6,322 bases of DNA. Source: an uncultured Pirellula sp. GTDB taxonomy: Bacteria; Planctomycetota; Planctomycetia; Pirellulales; Pirellulaceae. The position numbers and the translations under genes were made by a program. Shown piece after piece: positions 4,656-6,322 of this stretch. The notes under the pieces are model-generated. The model was not told the origin of the DNA. It saw only the letters and a list, made by a program, of their open reading frames with translations, and did not search any database. Position 1 is the first letter of the stretch, and every line of letters begins with the position of its first letter. The stretch lies in NCBI GenBank assembly GCA_903837255.1, contig CAILTZ010000551.1, positions 1 to 6,322 on the forward strand, given 5' to 3'.

Positions 4656-6322
4656 TTAGGGTACGCGGCGGCCGGGCCGATAGCCTACTCCTGGCGTTTT
4701 CCCCTTGCCCGTTGCAGACTGCTGGCCGGAGCGCTGTTGCTTTTTGGACCCCTTGCGTTGCTGTCCTTGTCCTGGCCTCTGGTTCGGGGTGGGCTTGGGG
4801 TCGGCCTGAGTGTCGTTGGGACGAGAGTCGTTGGGAATGGTATGGACATACTCGCCGCGGAAGTTTGCATTGGCATCCGAGCGCCGCTTGTCGATCGCTT
4901 CTTTGGGGGGTTTGGATGGGATCAAGCAGTCGCAACCCTCGCCGATCAGATCGTTTCGACCGACATGTCGCAGGGCATCTCGGACCTCAAAGTAGTTTTC
5001 AGGTTTGAAAAACTGCATCAGAGCCCGCTGTGATTTGCGATCCTTCAGGGCCCGAGCGATATAGACCTCATTGAGGGTGAAGGGATCCAGGCCGGTGTAG
5101 TACATGCTCGTGGCGACATCCAATGGGGCTGGGATGAAATCCTGAACTTGGTCGGGTTTATAACCATTTCTCTTTAGAAACAGTGCCAGTTCGATCATCG
5201 ACTCGATGGAGCTGCCCGGATGCGAGGCGATGAAATAAGGGACGAGGAACTGTTTTTTGCCGGCATCGGCGCTGGCCTCTTTGAACTGCTCGGTGAAATA
5301 CTCGAAGTCGTCGTTGGCGGGCTTGCGCATCTTGTAGAGCACATCGGCATCGACGTGCTCGGGGGCGACTTTGAGGTGCCCTCCGACGTGATGCTCGGTC
5401 AGCTCGCGGATATACTCGGGTGATCGGCGAGCCAGATCCATCCGAATGCCGCTTGCCACGAGCACCTTCTTGACTCCTGGCAATTCTCGGGCCTCTCGCA
5501 TGAGCTCGATTACGGGCTGGTGATCGACCCCCAAGAGTTTGCATATCTTTGGATGCACGCAGGACTGCCTTCTGCAGACAGCCTCGACCTCTGGCCGAGT
5601 GCAACGCATGTGGTACATGTTGGCCGTCGGTCCCCCGATGTCGCTGACGATTCCTTTGAACTCTTTGTCCTGGCTCATCTGGCGGATTTCATTGAGCACG
5701 GACTCTTTCGAGCGGGACTGAATGATACGGCCTTGATGTGCGGTGATCGAACAAAAAGTGCATCCACCGAAACACCCCCGCATGATCGTCACGGAGTTCT
5801 TGATCATGTTGAAGGCTGGGATGGGCTCGGTGTAGCTAGGATGGGCGCGGCGGGTGTAAGGTAGCCCGTAAATGCGATCCATGGCTTCTTGGCTGATCGG
5901 CAATCCTGGGACATTGCACACGATGGCCTGATTGCCATGACGCTGGACCAACCGCCTTGCGTTGAGCGGGTTGGTTTCATTGTGAATCATCCGGGTGGCG
6001 ATCGAAAACGCGACCTTGTCGGTCGTTACGGCTTCGTAGGAGGGCAATTCCAAAGCATCTTCGGGAACGGTTTCAGAGGCTCCTAGAGCGTAAGCCACAC
6101 CGCGCATGTCACGTAGGTCTTTGACACTTTGGCCTGCTTCGAGCCGACGAGCGATCTCGATGATCGAGTTTTCGCCCATGCCAAAGCCGACCAAGTCCGC
6201 TTTTGAGTCGAGCAAAATGCTGCGGCGAACTTTGTCGCTCCAGTAGTCGTAATGAGCCAATCGACGCAGCGATGCCTCGACGCCACCGGCGATGATAGGG
6301 ACGCCCTTGTAAGCTTCACGAG
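4656..6322 (-). CDS. ygiQ: YgiQ family radical SAM protein (5' end outside window)
   Basis: The reading frame stays open to the right edge, giving 554 visible codons, so the gene is partial. Residues before the TTG at 6258-6260 read EAYKGVPIIAGGVEASLRR, the conserved family run leading into LAHYDYWSDKVRRSIL; that TTG is therefore an internal Leu and not a start. The radical SAM motif CFGGCTFC (C-x3-C-x2-C, codons at 5751-5774) should bind the [4Fe-4S] cluster that cleaves S-adenosylmethionine. Four more cysteines (codons within 5541-5603, context CTRPEVEAVCRRQSC) look like those of other members. Further family blocks are LVASGIRMDLA, HVGGHLKVAPEH, PYFIASHPGSS and a C-terminal DUF3362-like part ending DLIGEGCDCLIP. 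The last 80 or so residues are a basic, Gln/Pro/Gly-rich tail, probably disordered. Family members are about 600-750 residues, so roughly 100 N-terminal residues are missing. The reaction and substrate are unknown. The gene is separated by 179 bp from the next and is probably its own unit. Confidence 0.95.
   Translation of the reverse strand, partial: REAYKGVPIIAGGVEASLRRLAHYDYWSDKVRRSILLDSKADLVGFGMGENSIIEIARRLEAGQSVKDLRDMRGVAYALGASETVPEDALELPSYEAVTTDKVAFSIATRMIHNETNPLNARRLVQRHGNQAIVCNVPGLPISQEAMDRIYGLPYTRRAHPSYTEPIPAFNMIKNSVTIMRGCFGGCTFCSITAHQGRIIQSRSKESVLNEIRQMSQDKEFKGIVSDIGGPTANMYHMRCTRPEVEAVCRRQSCVHPKICKLLGVDHQPVIELMREARELPGVKKVLVASGIRMDLARRSPEYIRELTEHHVGGHLKVAPEHVDADVLYKMRKPANDDFEYFTEQFKEASADAGKKQFLVPYFIASHPGSSIESMIELALFLKRNGYKPDQVQDFIPAPLDVATSMYYTGLDPFTLNEVYIARALKDRKSQRALMQFFKPENYFEVRDALRHVGRNDLIGEGCDCLIPSKPPKEAIDKRRSDANANFRGEYVHTIPNDSRPNDTQADPKPTPNQRPGQGQQRKGSKKQQRSGQQSATGKGKTPGVGYRPGRRVP

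Noticed and set aside
4587..5033. Plus-strand open frame of 148 codons starting in the spacer
   Set aside because: It mostly overlaps the ygiQ 3' end in antisense; its hydrophobic look comes from the reverse of the basic Gln/Pro/Gly tail codons, and no ribosome site is evident.
6258..6260. TTG as the start codon of the ygiQ-type gene
   Set aside because: Conserved family sequence continues in frame upstream to the window edge (PIIAGGVEASLRR), so the codon is an internal leucine.

Overview
The window looks like chromosomal DNA from a planctomycete, most likely a Pirellula/Rhodopirellula-type organism. The main evidence is a Pkn2-type Ser/Thr kinase with one membrane segment and a large non-cytoplasmic C-terminal region, paired with a secreted Gly/Pro-rich protein of no recognised family. 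Weak Shine-Dalgarno signals and repeat-rich spacer DNA fit as well. No 16S gene or other marker is present, so the assignment is an inference from gene style.

All three genes are on the minus strand, so transcription runs from right to left. From the right edge to 4656 lies a YgiQ-type radical SAM protein whose N-terminus is outside the window. Next is a 179-bp spacer (4477-4655) with candidate promoter elements and a leader hairpin. It is followed by a signal-peptide protein (2872-4476) and, 8 bp downstream, a transmembrane Ser/Thr kinase (377-2863). The last two almost certainly form a two-gene transcription unit. A reasonable but unproven model is a kinase that senses something outside the cytoplasm through its beta-rich C-terminal region, co-produced with an exported helical partner.

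Positions 1-376 hold no convincing gene. This stretch is a mosaic of repeats and inverted repeats: an exact 30-bp direct repeat at 1-30 and 161-190, a hairpin at 28-54, a short-period tandem repeat at 78-103, and a strong stem-loop at 126-159. The stem-loop is fully paired only when read on the minus strand. A 10-11-bp tandem repeat follows at 258-289, and its last unit forms another hairpin at 282-311.

The window does not contain a recognisable defence system, CRISPR array, transposase, tRNA or rRNA. The items most worth a second look are the structured repeat region on the left and the kinase/secreted-protein pair. The YgiQ gene looks like an ordinary family member with an added disordered tail.
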